The notes: generated from the sequence alone by a model not told the origin. Shown: positions 11,814 through 22,198, numbered from the stretch's first letter. The stretch is DNA of 64,000 nucleotides from Mycolicibacterium chubuense NBB4 (GCF_000266905.1 NC_018027.1:2604001-2668000), one strand, 5' to 3'. Numbers and translations: made by a program.

Positions 11814-13340
11814 GTGCAGACTGCCGCCAACCTCACGGTGACCACCTCGCGTGAGGAATTCCGGGCGCTGGCCGCCGAACACCGCGTGGTGCCGGTCACT
11901 CGCAAGGTGCTCGCCGACAGCGAGACACCCCTCTCGGCATACCGCAAGCTCGCCGCGAACCGCCCGGGGACCTTCCTGCTGGAATCCGCCGAGAACGGCC
12001 GCTCGTGGTCGCGGTGGTCGTTCATCGGAGCGGGTGCGCCGTCTGCGCTGACGGTCCGCGACGGGGCAGCGGTCTGGCTGGGCACGATCCCGAAGGACGC
12101 ACCTTCCGGCGGGGACCCCCTGCAGGCGCTGCGGGCGACGCTGGCGCTGCTGGAGACCGCGGCTCTGCCCGGCCTGCCGCCGCTGTCGTCCGGGTTGGTC
12201 GGCTACTTCGCCTACGACTTCGTCCGCAGGCTCGAACGGTTGCCCGAGTTGACCGTCGACGACCTCGGACTGCCGGACATGCTGTTGCTGCTGGCCACCG
12301 ACATCGCCGCGGTGGATCACCACGAGGGCACCATCACGCTGATCGCCAACGCCGTGAACTGGAACGGCACCGACGAGCGCGTCGACGAGGCCTACGACGA
12401 CGCGGTCGCCCGGCTCGACGTCATGACCGCGGCGCTGGCCGAACCGCTGGCCTCGACCGTGGCGACCTTCAGAAGACCGGCCCCGCTGCACCGTTCCCAG
12501 CGCACCGTCGAGGAGTACACCGCCATCGTCGAGAAGCTCGTCGGCGACATCGAGGCGGGGGAGGCCTTCCAGGTCGTGCCGTCGCAGCGCTTCGAGATGG
12601 ACACCGACGCCGATCCGCTCGACGTCTACCGGATGTTGCGGGTGTCCAACCCGAGTCCCTACATGTACCTGCTCAACGTGCCGAATCAGGAAGGGGCGCT
12701 TGACTTCTCGATCGTCGGCTCGAGCCCGGAGGCGCTGGTCACGGTCAAGGACGGCCGGGCCACCACCCACCCGATCGCCGGCACCCGGTGGCGCGGGGAG
12801 ACCGAGGAGGAGGACCTCCTGCTGGAGAAGGAGCTCCTCGCCGACGAGAAGGAGCGCGCCGAGCACCTGATGCTCGTCGACCTCGGACGCAACGATCTGG
12901 GCCGGGTCTGCAGGCCCGGCACGGTCAAAGTGGAGGACTACAGCCACATCGAGCGCTACAGCCACGTGATGCATCTGGTGTCGACGGTCACGGGAATGCT
13001 CGCCGACGGCAAGACCGCGCTCGACGCGGTGACCGCGTGTTTTCCGGCGGGAACGCTGTCGGGAGCGCCGAAGGTGCGGGCGATGGAGCTGATCGAAGAG
13101 GTCGAGAAGACCCGTCGCGGTCTCTACGGCGGCGTGCTGGGCTACCTCGACTTCGCCGGCAACGCGGACTTCGCGATCGCCATCCGGACCGCCCTGATGC
13201 GCAACGGCACGGCCTACGTGCAGGCCGGCGGCGGCGTCGTCGCAGACTCCAACGGCCCCTACGAGTACACCGAGGCGGCGAACAAGGCCCGCGCGGTGCT
13301 GACCGCGATCGCCGCCGCCGAGACGCTGAGCGAACCGTGA
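11814..13340 (+). CDS. trpE: Anthranilate synthase component I
   Basis: Makes anthranilate from chorismate and glutamine-derived ammonia, the committed step to tryptophan. The 508-residue protein has the N-terminal tryptophan-feedback LLES motif ([13 protein letters not shown]) and the chorismate-binding C-terminal domain with [22 protein letters not shown] and [19 protein letters not shown]. The start is uncertain between GTG 11811 and GTG 11814; I use 11814 because of the -10 spacing. The glutaminase partner trpG is not in this window. The stop overlaps the next gene by 4 nt. Confidence 0.95.
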   Translation: MQTAANLTVTTSREEFRALAAEHRVVPVTRKVLADSETPLSAYRKLAANRPGTFLLESAENGRSWSRWSFIGAGAPSALTVRDGAAVWLGTIPKDAPSGGDPLQALRATLALLETAALPGLPPLSSGLVGYFAYDFVRRLERLPELTVDDLGLPDMLLLLATDIAAVDHHEGTITLIANAVNWNGTDERVDEAYDDAVARLDVMTAALAEPLASTVATFRRPAPLHRSQRTVEEYTAIVEKLVGDIEAGEAFQVVPSQRFEMDTDADPLDVYRMLRVSNPSPYMYLLNVPNQEGALDFSIVGSSPEALVTVKDGRATTHPIAGTRWRGETEEEDLLLEKELLADEKERAEHLMLVDLGRNDLGRVCRPGTVKVEDYSHIERYSHVMHLVSTVTGMLADGKTALDAVTACFPAGTLSGAPKVRAMELIEEVEKTRRGLYGGVLGYLDFAGNADFAIAIRTALMRNGTAYVQAGGGVVADSNGPYEYTEAANKARAVLTAIAAAETLSEP

Positions 13341-13915
13341 TCCGGGTCGCCCAGCTGTCTCTGGTGCTCGCCGCGGCGGGACTGTGGGGGGCGTCTCGGC
13401 TGACCTGGGTGCGGGTCAGTTCGTTCGACGGCCTCGGCCATCCGAAGACCCACGATCTGAGCGGGTCGGCGTGGTCGACGGCGCTCATCCCGCTGGCGCT
13501 GGTGGTACTCGCGGCGGCCGTGGCGGCGTTGGCGGTGCGCGGATGGGTGCTGCGGCTGCTGGCGGTGCTGGTCGCCGCAGCCAGCCTGGGAATGGGTTAT
13601 CTCGCCATCAGCCTGTGGGTGGTCTCCGACGTCGCGGTGCGCGCCGCGAATCTGGCCGAGGTGCCGGTCGCCGACCTGCTCAGCACCGAGCGGCACTACG
13701 CGGGTGCGGCCGTGACGCTGGTCGCCGCGGTGTTGTCGCTGCTGGCGTCGGCGCTGCTCATGCGCCCGGCGACCGGGGCGAACGCCGATGCCGGCCGCTA
13801 CTCGCGTCGGCCCGAGGTCGACGCCGAGGAGCCGGCGGCGATGTCGGAGCGGATGATCTGGGACGCCCTCGACGAGGGGCGGGACCCGACCGATGGGGAC
13901 AACAAGGGGCGGTGA
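13337..13915 (+). CDS. Trp-region conserved membrane protein (TIGR02234-type)
   Basis: A 192-residue protein of the family of membrane proteins encoded between trpE and trpC in actinobacteria; its function is unknown. Four hydrophobic segments are visible: residues about 4-22, 45-66, 70-94 and 120-145. The first external loop starts [20 protein letters not shown]. The C-terminal tail is charged and hydrophilic ([17 protein letters not shown]). The GTG start overlaps the trpE stop (GTGA), so it is co-translated with trpE. Confidence 0.85.
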   Translation: MIRVAQLSLVLAAAGLWGASRLTWVRVSSFDGLGHPKTHDLSGSAWSTALIPLALVVLAAAVAALAVRGWVLRLLAVLVAAASLGMGYLAISLWVVSDVAVRAANLAEVPVADLLSTERHYAGAAVTLVAAVLSLLASALLMRPATGANADAGRYSRRPEVDAEEPAAMSERMIWDALDEGRDPTDGDNKGR

Positions 13916-13937
13916 TCGGTTATGGCGCAGTGGCGAC

Positions 13938-13943
13938 TACCCT
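13938..13943 (+). promoter_or_regulatory. Possible -10 element upstream of trpC
   Basis: TACCCT lies in the 71-nt gap before trpC, followed by a purine-rich stretch (GGGGAAGGGAAA) that includes the trpC ribosome-binding site. It could give trpC-B-A-lgt a promoter separate from trpE. No convincing -35 is seen. Confidence 0.3.
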
Positions 13944-13986
13944 TCGAGAGGAACAGTGCGGCCGCAGGGGAAGGGAAACGACGTCT

Positions 13987-14805
<819 letters not shown>

Positions 14806-16068
14806 GTGGTCAATTCAGTCGGTCCTGACCTACCGCGCGCCAGTGCTGCGGTAGCCGAACCCACCGGACACGACCCCGACGCACGGGGGCATTTCGGCGT
14901 GTATGGGGGCAGGTACGTCCCCGAGGCGCTGATGGCCGTCATCGAGGAGGTGACGGCCGCCTACGAGAAGGCGCGCGGCGATCAGGCCTTCCTCGACGAG
15001 CTCGACCGGCTGCAGCGCCACTACACCGGGCGTCCGTCGCCGGTGTACGAGGCGGAGCGGCTGAGCGTGCACGCGGGCGGCGCACGAATCTTTCTCAAAC
15101 GAGAAGACCTGAACCACACGGGGTCTCACAAGATCAACAACGTCCTCGGCCAGGCCCTGCTCGCCCGGCAGATGGGCAAGACGCGGGTGATCGCCGAAAC
15201 CGGCGCCGGACAGCACGGGGTGGCGACAGCGACCGCATGCGCGTTGCTCGGCCTGGAGTGCGTCATCTACATGGGTGCGGTCGACACCGCGCGCCAGGCC
15301 CTCAACGTGGCGCGGATGCGGCTGCTCGGGGCGACGGTGGTGCCGGTCGAGTCAGGCTCGAAGACGCTCAAAGATGCGATCAACGAGACGTTCCGGGATT
15401 GGGTGGCCCACGCGGACAACACCTACTACTGCTTCGGCACCGCGGCCGGTCCGCACCCGTTCCCGATGATGGTGCGCGACTTCCAGCGGGTGATCGGGCT
15501 CGAGGCGCGCGCTCAGATGCTGGATCAGGCCGGCCGGCTGCCCGACGCCGTGGTCGCCTGCGTCGGCGGCGGATCGAACGCGATCGGCATCTTCCACGCG
15601 TTCATCGACGACCCGGGCGTGCGGCTGGTCGGCTACGAGGCAGCGGGTGACGGCGTCGAAACCGGCCGCCACGCAGCGACGTTCACCGGAGGGTCGCCGG
15701 GCGCCTTCCAGGGGTCCTACTCGTACGTGCTGCAGGACGAAGACGGGCAGGCCATCGAATCCCATTCCATTTCCGCAGGATTGGACTATCCGGGTGTCGG
15801 GCCTGAGCACGCGCTGCTCAAAGACATCGGCCGGGCACGGTATGAGCCGATCACCGACACCGAGGCGATGGACGCGCTGTCGCTGCTGAGCCGCACCGAG
15901 GGGATCATCCCGGCCATCGAGTCTGCACACGCCGTGGCGGGCGCGCTGAAACTCGGCGTCGAACTCGGACCCGGGGCGATCATCCTGGTCAACGTCTCCG
16001 GTCGAGGGGACAAGGACGTCGAAACAGCTGCCAAGTGGTTCGGGCTGCTGGACGGAGGGAAGCCATGA
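14806..16068 (+). CDS. trpB: Tryptophan synthase beta subunit
   Basis: PLP enzyme that condenses indole with serine to tryptophan. The Schiff-base lysine is visible in [13 protein letters not shown], the ammonium/PLP phosphate loop in [12 protein letters not shown], and conserved [18 protein letters not shown] and [14 protein letters not shown]. The length is 420 residues. The GTG directly follows the trpC TAA. The first roughly 20 residues ([15 protein letters not shown]) are poorly conserved, so a later start is possible but no better codon with a ribosome-binding site is seen. The product works as an alpha2-beta2 complex with TrpA, whose ATG overlaps its stop. Confidence 0.97.
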   Translation: MVNSVGPDLPRASAAVAEPTGHDPDARGHFGVYGGRYVPEALMAVIEEVTAAYEKARGDQAFLDELDRLQRHYTGRPSPVYEAERLSVHAGGARIFLKREDLNHTGSHKINNVLGQALLARQMGKTRVIAETGAGQHGVATATACALLGLECVIYMGAVDTARQALNVARMRLLGATVVPVESGSKTLKDAINETFRDWVAHADNTYYCFGTAAGPHPFPMMVRDFQRVIGLEARAQMLDQAGRLPDAVVACVGGGSNAIGIFHAFIDDPGVRLVGYEAAGDGVETGRHAATFTGGSPGAFQGSYSYVLQDEDGQAIESHSISAGLDYPGVGPEHALLKDIGRARYEPITDTEAMDALSLLSRTEGIIPAIESAHAVAGALKLGVELGPGAIILVNVSGRGDKDVETAAKWFGLLDGGKP

Positions 16069-16853
16069 GCCGGCTCGCGGGCGTCTTCCAGTCCTGCCAT
16101 GACGAGGGCCGTTCCGCGCTCATTGGCTACCTGCCCACCGGTTTCCCTGATGTGCCGCAGTCGATTTCGGCGATGACGGCTTTGGTCGAGGCAGGCTGCG
16201 ACGTCATCGAGGTCGGCATCGCCTATTCCGATCCTGGAATGGACGGCCCCACCATCGCAGCGGCGACCGAGGTCGCGCTGCGCGGGGGAGTCAAGGTGCG
16301 CGATGCGTTCACCGCGGTCGAGGCCATCAGCAACGCCGGCGGGCGGGCGGTCGTGATGACCTACTGGAATCCCGTGCTGAGCAAGGGCGTCGACACCTTC
16401 GCTCGCGATCTGGCGTCGGCCGGCGGCCTCGGACTGATCACTCCGGACCTGATCCCGGACGAGGCCGACGAATGGCTGGCCGCCTCCGAGGCGCACGACT
16501 TGGACAGGATCTTCCTCGTCGCTCCGTCGTCGACCCCCGAACGACTGGCTGCGACGGTGCACGCGTCGAGAGGATTCGTGTACGCGGCATCGACGATGGG
16601 CGTCACCGGTGCCCGCGACGCGGTCTCGAACGCGGCGCCGGAACTGGTGCGCCGGGTCAAAGAAGTATCGGACATCCCCGTCGGTGTCGGGCTCGGCGTG
16701 CGCTCGCGGGAGCAGGCCGCGGAGATCGGCGCCTACGCCGATGGCGTCATCGTCGGTTCTGCGCTGGTCTCTGCGCTCACCGACGGCATTCCGGCGATGA
16801 GGTCGTTGACCGAGGAACTGGCAGAGGGCGTGCGGCAGAGGATCACTGCGTGA
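16065..16853 (+). CDS. trpA: Tryptophan synthase alpha subunit
   Basis: Cleaves indole-3-glycerol phosphate to indole and glyceraldehyde 3-phosphate and channels indole to TrpB. The 262-residue barrel has the catalytic Glu49 in [15 protein letters not shown] and Asp60 in the same motif, plus [13 protein letters not shown] and the phosphate-binding VGVGLGVRS and GVIVGSALV. The ATG overlaps the trpB stop by 4 nt and the stop overlaps the lgt GTG by 4 nt, so lgt is part of the trp transcription unit. Confidence 0.96.
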   Translation: MSRLAGVFQSCHDEGRSALIGYLPTGFPDVPQSISAMTALVEAGCDVIEVGIAYSDPGMDGPTIAAATEVALRGGVKVRDAFTAVEAISNAGGRAVVMTYWNPVLSKGVDTFARDLASAGGLGLITPDLIPDEADEWLAASEAHDLDRIFLVAPSSTPERLAATVHASRGFVYAASTMGVTGARDAVSNAAPELVRRVKEVSDIPVGVGLGVRSREQAAEIGAYADGVIVGSALVSALTDGIPAMRSLTEELAEGVRQRITA

Positions 16854-19810
16854 CGACCACGCTTCTCGCTTACATACCGAGCCCCTCGCAGGGTGTCTGG
16901 CACCTCGGTCCGTTCCCACTGCGGGCGTACGCGCTGTTCATCATCGCCGGGATCGTGGCTGCGCTGGTGATCGGCGACCGCCGCTGGGTGGCCAGGGGTG
17001 GAGAACCGGGCGTCATCTACGACATCGCCCTGTGGGCCGTGCCTTTCGGGCTCGTCGGCGGACGCCTCTACCACGTCATGACCGACTGGAGAACGTACTT
17101 CGGCGAGGACGGCGCGGGCTTCGCTGCCGCGCTGAAGATCTGGGACGGCGGGCTCGGGATCTGGGGTGCGGTCGCGCTCGGTGCGGTGGGCGCCTGGATC
17201 GGCTGCCGGCAACGCGGCATCCCGTTGCCCGCGTTCGGCGACGCGATCGCCCCGGGAATCATCCTGGCCCAGGCGATCGGCCGGCTCGGCAACTACTTCA
17301 ATCAAGAGTTGTTCGGGCGCGAGACCACGCTGCCGTGGGGCCTGGAGATCTATGAACGCGTCAATGCCAACGGGGTGCCCGACTCGCTGAACGGGGTGTC
17401 GACCGGACGCCTGATCGAGGTGGTACACCCGACGTTCCTGTACGAGTTGCTGTGGAACCTGCTGGTGTTCGCGGTGTTGATCGTCGTGGACCGCAAATTC
17501 AAGATCGGCCATGGCCGGCTGTTCGCCCTCTACGTCGCGGGCTATTGCGTCGGTCGTTTCTGGGTCGAGTTGATGCGGAGCGACGCCGCCACGCACATTG
17601 CCGGCATTCGGGTGAACTCCTTCACCTCGACGTTCGTGTTCATCGCCGCCGTGGTCTACATCATGGCCGCTCCCAAGGGCCGGGAAGATCCGGCGAGCTT
17701 GCGAGGCAAGGTCGAGGAAGAGGACCACGAGGAGTCCCTGGTCGAGGAACTCGTCAAGGACCTGTCGGTGGGTGCGACGACCACCGGTGTCGTCGCCGCG
17801 GCCACGGTCGCTGCGGAAGAGGACGGGGCGCCGACCGAGGTCGACGAGGAAGCGCCTGCAAACGGTATTGCCCTCGAAGGCGCGGATGTCGTCGCGGAGG
17901 CGCTTGCCGCCGAGCCTGAAGAAGCTGTGGCAGCCAGCTCGGACGTCGACGGCTTGGGTGCCGTCGAGGGTGATGAGGTCGCCGCCGCGGTCGAGGAGGC
18001 TCCGGCCGCCCACGATGCGGCGGTCGAGGGTGAGGGTGCTGCCGAGGAGCTCGCGGAGTCGGAACCGGTCGAAGGCGACGGCTTGGGTGCTGTCGAGGGC
18101 GATGAGGTCGCCGCCGCGGTCGGGGAGGCGCCGGCCGCGCACGAAGTCGCCGTCGCGGGTGAGGGTGCTGCCGAGGAGCTCGCCGACGAAGCCGAAAATC
18201 CTGAGGCGGTGGAAGGCGACGAGGTCGCTGAGGCGCTCGCGGAGTCCGAGCCGGTTGAGGAGACCGACGGCTTGGGTGCTGTCGAGGGCGATGAGGTCGC
18301 CGCCGCGGTCGGGGAGGCGCCGGCCGCGCACGAAGTCGCCGTCGCGGGTGAGGGTGCTGCCGAGGAGCTCGCCGACGAAGCCGAAAATCCTGAGGCGGTG
18401 GAAGGCGACGAGGTCGCTGAGGCGCTCGCGGAGTCCGAGCCGGTTGAGGAGACCGACGGCTTGGGTGCTGTCGAGGGTGATGAGGTCGCCACTGCGGTCG
18501 GGGAGGCTCCGGTCGCGCACGGTGCGGCGGTCGAGGGTGAGGGTGCTGCCGAGGAGCTCACCGACGCAGCCGAAGGGTCTGAGGCGGTTGAAGGCGAGGA
18601 CGCTGCAGAAGCGCTCGCGGGGTCCGAGCCGGTTGAGGAGACCGACGGCTTGGGGGCTGTCGAGGGTGATGAGGTCGCCTCAGCGGTCGAGGAGGCTCCG
18701 GCCGCCCACGATGCGGCGGTCGAGGGTGAGGGTGCTGCCGAGGAGCTCGCCGAGTCGGAGCCGGTCGAAGGCGACGCAGTCGCTGAGCCGGTTGAAAAGA
18801 CCGACGGCTTGGGTGCTGTCGAGGGTGATGAGGTTGCCGCCGCGGTCGGGGAGGCTCCGGTCGCGCACGATGTCGCGGTCGAGGGTGAGGGTGCTGCCGA
18901 GGAGCTCACCGACGAAGCCGAAGGGCCCGAGTCGGTTGAAGGCGAGGACGCTGCAGAAGCGCTCGCGGAGTCTAAGCCAGTCGAAGGCGACGGCTTGGGT
19001 GCCGTTGAGGGTGATGAGGTTGCCGCCGCGGTCGAGGAGGCGCCGGCCGCCCACGATGCCGCCGTCGAGGGTGAGGGTGCTGCCGAGGAGCTCACCGACG
19101 AGGGCGACGAAGCTGAGGCACCTGAGTCGGTTGAAGGCGAGGACGCTGCAGAAGCGCTCGCGGAGTCTAAGCCAGTCGAAGGCGACGGCTTGGGTGCCGT
19201 TGAGGGTGATGAGGTTGCCGCCGCGGTCGAGGAGGCGCCGGCCGCCCACGATGCCGCCGTCGAGGGTGAGGGTGCTGCCGAGGAGCTCACCGACGAGGAC
19301 GAAGCTGAGGCAACTGAGGCGGTTGAAGGCGAGGACGCTGCAGAAGCGCTCGCGGGGTCCGAGCCGGTTGAGGAGACCGACGGCTTGGGGGCTGTCGAGG
19401 GTGATGAGTTTGCCTCAGCGGTCGAGGACGCGCCGGCCGCCCACGATGCCGCCGTCGAGGGTGAGGGCGCTGCCTCAGAGCTCACCGATGAGACCGAGGG
19501 TGCTGAGGCGGTCCAAGGCGACGACGTCGCGGAGAAGGCACCGGCGGTCAACGATGCTGCGGTCGAAGGCGCGGATGCCGCCGAAGCGCTCGCTGAGTCG
19601 AAGGCCGTTGAGGAGTCCGACCAGGCCGACGAGGTTGCCGAGCCCGCCGATACGGTCGCACCCCCAGACGAGTCAGCTGTCGACTCCCCGGCTCGAGCTG
19701 CCGTTCCGGCTTCCAGCGACCGAACACCGCTGCGAGCAGCCATTGCTCCGCGGCTTGCCAAGACTGGCGGTCGGGTCCGCGAATTCGTACGCCGTCGGAG
19801 GAACCGTTGA
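16850..19810 (+). CDS. lgt: Prolipoprotein diacylglyceryl transferase with giant acidic repeat tail
   Basis: Lgt transfers diacylglycerol from phosphatidylglycerol to the lipobox cysteine of prolipoproteins in the inner membrane. Residues 1 to about 280 are a normal Lgt: several hydrophobic segments, GGRLYHVMTDW, and the signature GRLGNYFNQELFGRET. Residues about 285-986 form a hydrophilic Ala/Glu-rich tail, more than twice the enzyme in size. It contains nine copies of a unit starting DGLGAVEGDE, and the protein ends in a basic segment (REFVRRRRNR). Lgt usually has about 270-300 residues; mycobacterial ones are known to have a C-terminal extension, but this one is very long. By the known topology the tail would be cytoplasmic. 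The GTG start overlaps the trpA stop. Confidence 0.93.
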   Translation: MTTTLLAYIPSPSQGVWHLGPFPLRAYALFIIAGIVAALVIGDRRWVARGGEPGVIYDIALWAVPFGLVGGRLYHVMTDWRTYFGEDGAGFAAALKIWDGGLGIWGAVALGAVGAWIGCRQRGIPLPAFGDAIAPGIILAQAIGRLGNYFNQELFGRETTLPWGLEIYERVNANGVPDSLNGVSTGRLIEVVHPTFLYELLWNLLVFAVLIVVDRKFKIGHGRLFALYVAGYCVGRFWVELMRSDAATHIAGIRVNSFTSTFVFIAAVVYIMAAPKGREDPASLRGKVEEEDHEESLVEELVKDLSVGATTTGVVAAATVAAEEDGAPTEVDEEAPANGIALEGADVVAEALAAEPEEAVAASSDVDGLGAVEGDEVAAAVEEAPAAHDAAVEGEGAAEELAESEPVEGDGLGAVEGDEVAAAVGEAPAAHEVAVAGEGAAEELADEAENPEAVEGDEVAEALAESEPVEETDGLGAVEGDEVAAAVGEAPAAHEVAVAGEGAAEELADEAENPEAVEGDEVAEALAESEPVEETDGLGAVEGDEVATAVGEAPVAHGAAVEGEGAAEELTDAAEGSEAVEGEDAAEALAGSEPVEETDGLGAVEGDEVASAVEEAPAAHDAAVEGEGAAEELAESEPVEGDAVAEPVEKTDGLGAVEGDEVAAAVGEAPVAHDVAVEGEGAAEELTDEAEGPESVEGEDAAEALAESKPVEGDGLGAVEGDEVAAAVEEAPAAHDAAVEGEGAAEELTDEGDEAEAPESVEGEDAAEALAESKPVEGDGLGAVEGDEVAAAVEEAPAAHDAAVEGEGAAEELTDEDEAEATEAVEGEDAAEALAGSEPVEETDGLGAVEGDEFASAVEDAPAAHDAAVEGEGAASELTDETEGAEAVQGDDVAEKAPAVNDAAVEGADAAEALAESKAVEESDQADEVAEPADTVAPPDESAVDSPARAAVPASSDRTPLRAAIAPRLAKTGGRVREFVRRRRNR
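17948..19570 (+). repeat. Nine-copy in-frame minisatellite in lgt
   Basis: Tandem units begin at 17948, 18077, 18266, 18455, 18644, 18803, 18989, 19184 and 19379. Their lengths are 129, 189, 189, 189, 159, 186, 195 and 195 nt, and the last unit decays towards 19570. Every unit length is a multiple of three. Each unit encodes DGLGAVEGDE, then AAVEEAPAAHDAAVEGEGAA, then ELTDEAE-like and AEALAESEPVE-like segments. Differences are mainly E/G, A/V and S/A exchanges and small in-frame indels. Confidence 0.95.
18077..18454 (+). repeat. Perfect 189-bp tandem duplication
   Basis: Positions 18077-18265 and 18266-18454 are identical by eye, and the match continues 23 nt into the next copy. A second recent event is visible with a 195-nt period: 18929-19103 equals 19124-19298. 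Perfect copies next to diverged copies indicate ongoing expansion or contraction. Confidence 0.9.
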
Positions 19811-19880
19811 CGCGGCAGATCCGCGCAAAGAGTTATCCGCAGGGCTGAATTTCATGTCGAGGGGTGTCGCCCCGACTAAC

Positions 19881-19886
19881 TAGAAT
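19881..19886 (+). promoter_or_regulatory. Putative -10 element of the DUF222/HNH gene (leaderless)
   Basis: TAGAAT matches TANNNT and lies exactly 7 nt before ATG 19894. It argues for 19894 over the upstream in-frame start at 19864. Confidence 0.55.
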
Positions 19887-19893
19887 CGAACGT

Positions 19894-21318
19894 ATGTTCG
19901 ACAACGCGGAGCCTGCACAGCTCATCGACACGATGAGCGATGCGGCTCGGGCAGAGTCGTCCGCCATCGCCCGGCGGCTGGAGGCCGTCGCGGCGCTGTA
20001 TCACCAACGCCGCGAGTACTACACCGAGGCGCAGTACTGGCGGACCGACGTGTACACGGCCGTCGCCGCCGAGGTCTCGGCCGCGCAGAACATCAGCCGG
20101 TCGCGCGCAGAGTCCCAAGTGCGGATGGCGGTGTCGCTTCATGAGCGTCTCCCCAAGGTGGCGGCCGTTTTCGCCAAAGGCGACATCGACTTCCGCATGG
20201 TGCAGATGATCATCGCGCGCACTGACAACGTGGAAGAAGCTGTGATCGGAGACCTCGATGGGGCGCTGGCCAGTCGGGTGAGCAAGTGGATGCGCCTGTC
20301 CAAGCCCAAGCTGCGCGATCGTATTGATCTCTTTGTGGCCGAACACGATCCGGCAGGCGTTCGGGTGCCACCAATTGCGAGGGACAACCGGTACTTCGAC
20401 GTGGCGCCGCACGTGCCAGGGATGGCGTTCGCCGGGGGCGTGCTCGACGCGCTCGATGCCGCGGCATTCGATCAGCGGTTGGACGCTCTGGCGGCGACGG
20501 TGTGCGCCAACGATCCGCGCAGCCACTCGCAACGCCGCGCCGATGCCTGCGGCGCACTCGGACGTCAAGAGGGCTCGCTGGCCTGCCGGTGCGGGTCCAG
20601 CGAGTGCCCGGCTGCCGCGGTTCGCGAGTCTGCAGCCCAGGTCCTCATCCACGTGTTGGCCGAGCGGGCGACGGTGGAGGGAACAAGCGATCGTCCTGGC
20701 TACCTGTCCGGATTCGGCGTTCTGCCGGCCGAATCTGTGCGCGGCGCGGCAAAGACCGCGAAACTCAAGCCGGTGAAACTTCCGGGCGCAGAACCGGAGC
20801 CGAACTACCGACCCTCGGCCGCTTTGAAGGATTTCCTGCGCTGGCGGGACCTCACCTGCCGCTTCCCCGGGTGCGATGATCCGGTGGAAACGTGCGACCT
20901 TGACCACACAACACCGTGGCCGTTCGGCGTCACGCACGCATCGGGGCTCAAGCATTACTGCCGTACTCACCACTTGGTGAAGACATTTTTCACCGGCACG
21001 ACAGGGTGGACCGACGCGCAGCGGCCTGATGGCACGATCGTGCTCACGGCGCCGACGGGGCACGTCTACACCACCGAAGCGCACGGCGGCGCTCTGTTTC
21101 CCGCTCTCGCTGTGCCCACGGCGGCGGTGCAGACCAAGCAGCCGCCCGAGGGAGCGACCGATCGTCTCGCGATGATGCCGCGGCGGAAGCGAACCCGGGA
21201 CGAAGACCGCCGAGACCGCATCGACCGGGAGAGGCGTCAACGCGTCGAAATCAATGCCGAAGTCGAGCGTCAACGCCAAGCGTGGCTTACCGCGACATAC
21301 GAACCGCCACCCTTCTGA
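19894..21318 (+). CDS. DUF222/13E12-family HNH endonuclease-like protein
   Basis: A 474-residue protein with an N-terminal alpha-helical DUF222 domain (residues about 1-300) and a C-terminal HNH domain. The HNH core is visible: CRFPGCDDP, the catalytic-type CDLDHTTPW, and HYCRTHHLVKTFF. It ends in a highly charged helix (RRKRTRDEDRRDRIDRERRQ). Mycobacteria carry many such 13E12-repeat proteins, some linked to mobile DNA; their function is not settled. It is a lone gene with its own promoter between lgt and the TM2 gene, a place where I do not recall it in M. tuberculosis. No flanking repeats or integrase are seen. Confidence 0.88.
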   Translation: MFDNAEPAQLIDTMSDAARAESSAIARRLEAVAALYHQRREYYTEAQYWRTDVYTAVAAEVSAAQNISRSRAESQVRMAVSLHERLPKVAAVFAKGDIDFRMVQMIIARTDNVEEAVIGDLDGALASRVSKWMRLSKPKLRDRIDLFVAEHDPAGVRVPPIARDNRYFDVAPHVPGMAFAGGVLDALDAAAFDQRLDALAATVCANDPRSHSQRRADACGALGRQEGSLACRCGSSECPAAAVRESAAQVLIHVLAERATVEGTSDRPGYLSGFGVLPAESVRGAAKTAKLKPVKLPGAEPEPNYRPSAALKDFLRWRDLTCRFPGCDDPVETCDLDHTTPWPFGVTHASGLKHYCRTHHLVKTFFTGTTGWTDAQRPDGTIVLTAPTGHVYTTEAHGGALFPALAVPTAAVQTKQPPEGATDRLAMMPRRKRTRDEDRRDRIDRERRQRVEINAEVERQRQAWLTATYEPPPF

Positions 21319-21335
21319 GGGCGCTGTGGTTCTGG

Positions 21336-21341
21336 CATGCT
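21336..21341 (+). promoter_or_regulatory. Possible -10 element of TM2 gene
   Basis: CATGCT lies 7 nt before ATG 21349. It keeps the A at position 2 and T at position 6 of TANNNT but not the first T. Weak support for a leaderless start. Confidence 0.3.
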
Positions 21342-21348
21342 GGTTGGC

Positions 21349-21795
21349 ATGACTGAGCCCCACTTCAGTGGCAGCGAGGGTGGCAACTCGTATCCGCCCC
21401 CGCCGCAGCAGCCGGGTTACCCGCCCCCGGGGTCGCAGTACTCACCGCCACCCGGTGCGTTCCCGCCACCGGGCGCGTTCCCGCCCCCGTACGGGCAGTA
21501 CCCGCCCGCCTACACGGATCCTGCCGCGCCCTATGGCCGGCACCCGCTGACCGGTGAACCGCTTTCCGAGAAATCGAAAGTGGTCGCGGGGCTACTCCAG
21601 TTGCTCGGCCTCTTCGGCTTGGTGGGCATCGGCCGCATCTACCTCGGCTACACAGGCCTTGGCATCGCTCAGCTCGTCGTCGGACTCATCACCTGCGGCA
21701 TCGGCGCCATCATCTGGGGCATCGTCGACGCGGTCCTGATCTTGACCGACAGAGTGCGCGATCCCGAGGGGCGTCCCCTGCGCGATGGCACTTAG
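21349..21795 (+). CDS. Proline-rich TM2-domain membrane protein
   Basis: A 148-residue protein. Residues about 10-60 are Pro/Gly/Tyr-rich (repeats of PPPGAFPPP type). The TM2 domain follows: two hydrophobic helices with LGLFGLVGIGRIYLGYTGLG between them and GIVDAVLIL at the end. Function is unknown; TM2 proteins are small membrane proteins of broad distribution. I use ATG 21349. ATG 21337 is in frame upstream, but the -10-like hexamer would overlap it. The stop lies inside the next gene, which starts 11 nt earlier, so the pair is probably co-expressed. Confidence 0.85.
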   Translation: MTEPHFSGSEGGNSYPPPPQQPGYPPPGSQYSPPPGAFPPPGAFPPPYGQYPPAYTDPAAPYGRHPLTGEPLSEKSKVVAGLLQLLGLFGLVGIGRIYLGYTGLGIAQLVVGLITCGIGAIIWGIVDAVLILTDRVRDPEGRPLRDGT

Positions 21796-22198
21796 TTCCA
21801 CATCGGGCCATCGCACCCGTCTGTTCGTCGGACTCGGCACCGGCGCAGCCTTGCTGGGCAGCTTGGCCTACATCGGGATCGGGAATCCCCACAGCCCCGA
21901 TTTCGTCTTTCCGGCCTGCCCCTTCAGAGCCCTGACAGGCTGGAACTGCCCGGCCTGTGGCGGGCTTCGCATGACCCACGACCTTCTTCACGGCGATGTC
22001 GCCGCGGCCATCGTCGACAACGTCTTTCTCTTGGTCGGTCTGCCACTGCTGCTGACGTGGGTCCTTGTCCAGTGGCGCCGCGGGAAAGCCGCGGCGAACA
22101 CTCCGACGCTGGTCGTCATCGTCGCGGCCGCCGTGACGTGGACGATCGTCCGCAATCTTCCGGGATTTCCGCTGGTCCCGACCGTTCTCGACGGGTAG
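21785..22198 (+). CDS. DUF2752 membrane protein
   Basis: A 137-residue protein with three likely membrane helices. The DUF2752 signature is visible: FPACPFRALTGWNCPACGG followed by LRMTHDLLHGD. The four cysteines are arranged in two CxxC-like pairs and could bind a metal or be redox active, which is inference. It overlaps the TM2 gene by 11 nt. TM2 and DUF2752 genes are often neighbours in actinobacteria as I recall, suggesting a shared but unknown role. Confidence 0.85.
   Translation: MALSSTSGHRTRLFVGLGTGAALLGSLAYIGIGNPHSPDFVFPACPFRALTGWNCPACGGLRMTHDLLHGDVAAAIVDNVFLLVGLPLLLTWVLVQWRRGKAAANTPTLVVIVAAAVTWTIVRNLPGFPLVPTVLDG

Noticed and set aside
17656..19761. 701-residue open frame antisense to the lgt tail, rich in Ser/Pro/Ala
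   Set aside because: It is the reverse reading of a repeat whose unit is a multiple of three, so any frame without a stop in one unit stays open in all. It has no start context or domain.
17772..19883. 703-residue open frame on the same strand over the lgt repeats, Arg/Ser-rich
   Set aside because: Frame-shifted shadow of the repeat. The Lgt frame is continuous with the enzyme and has the expected codon bias.
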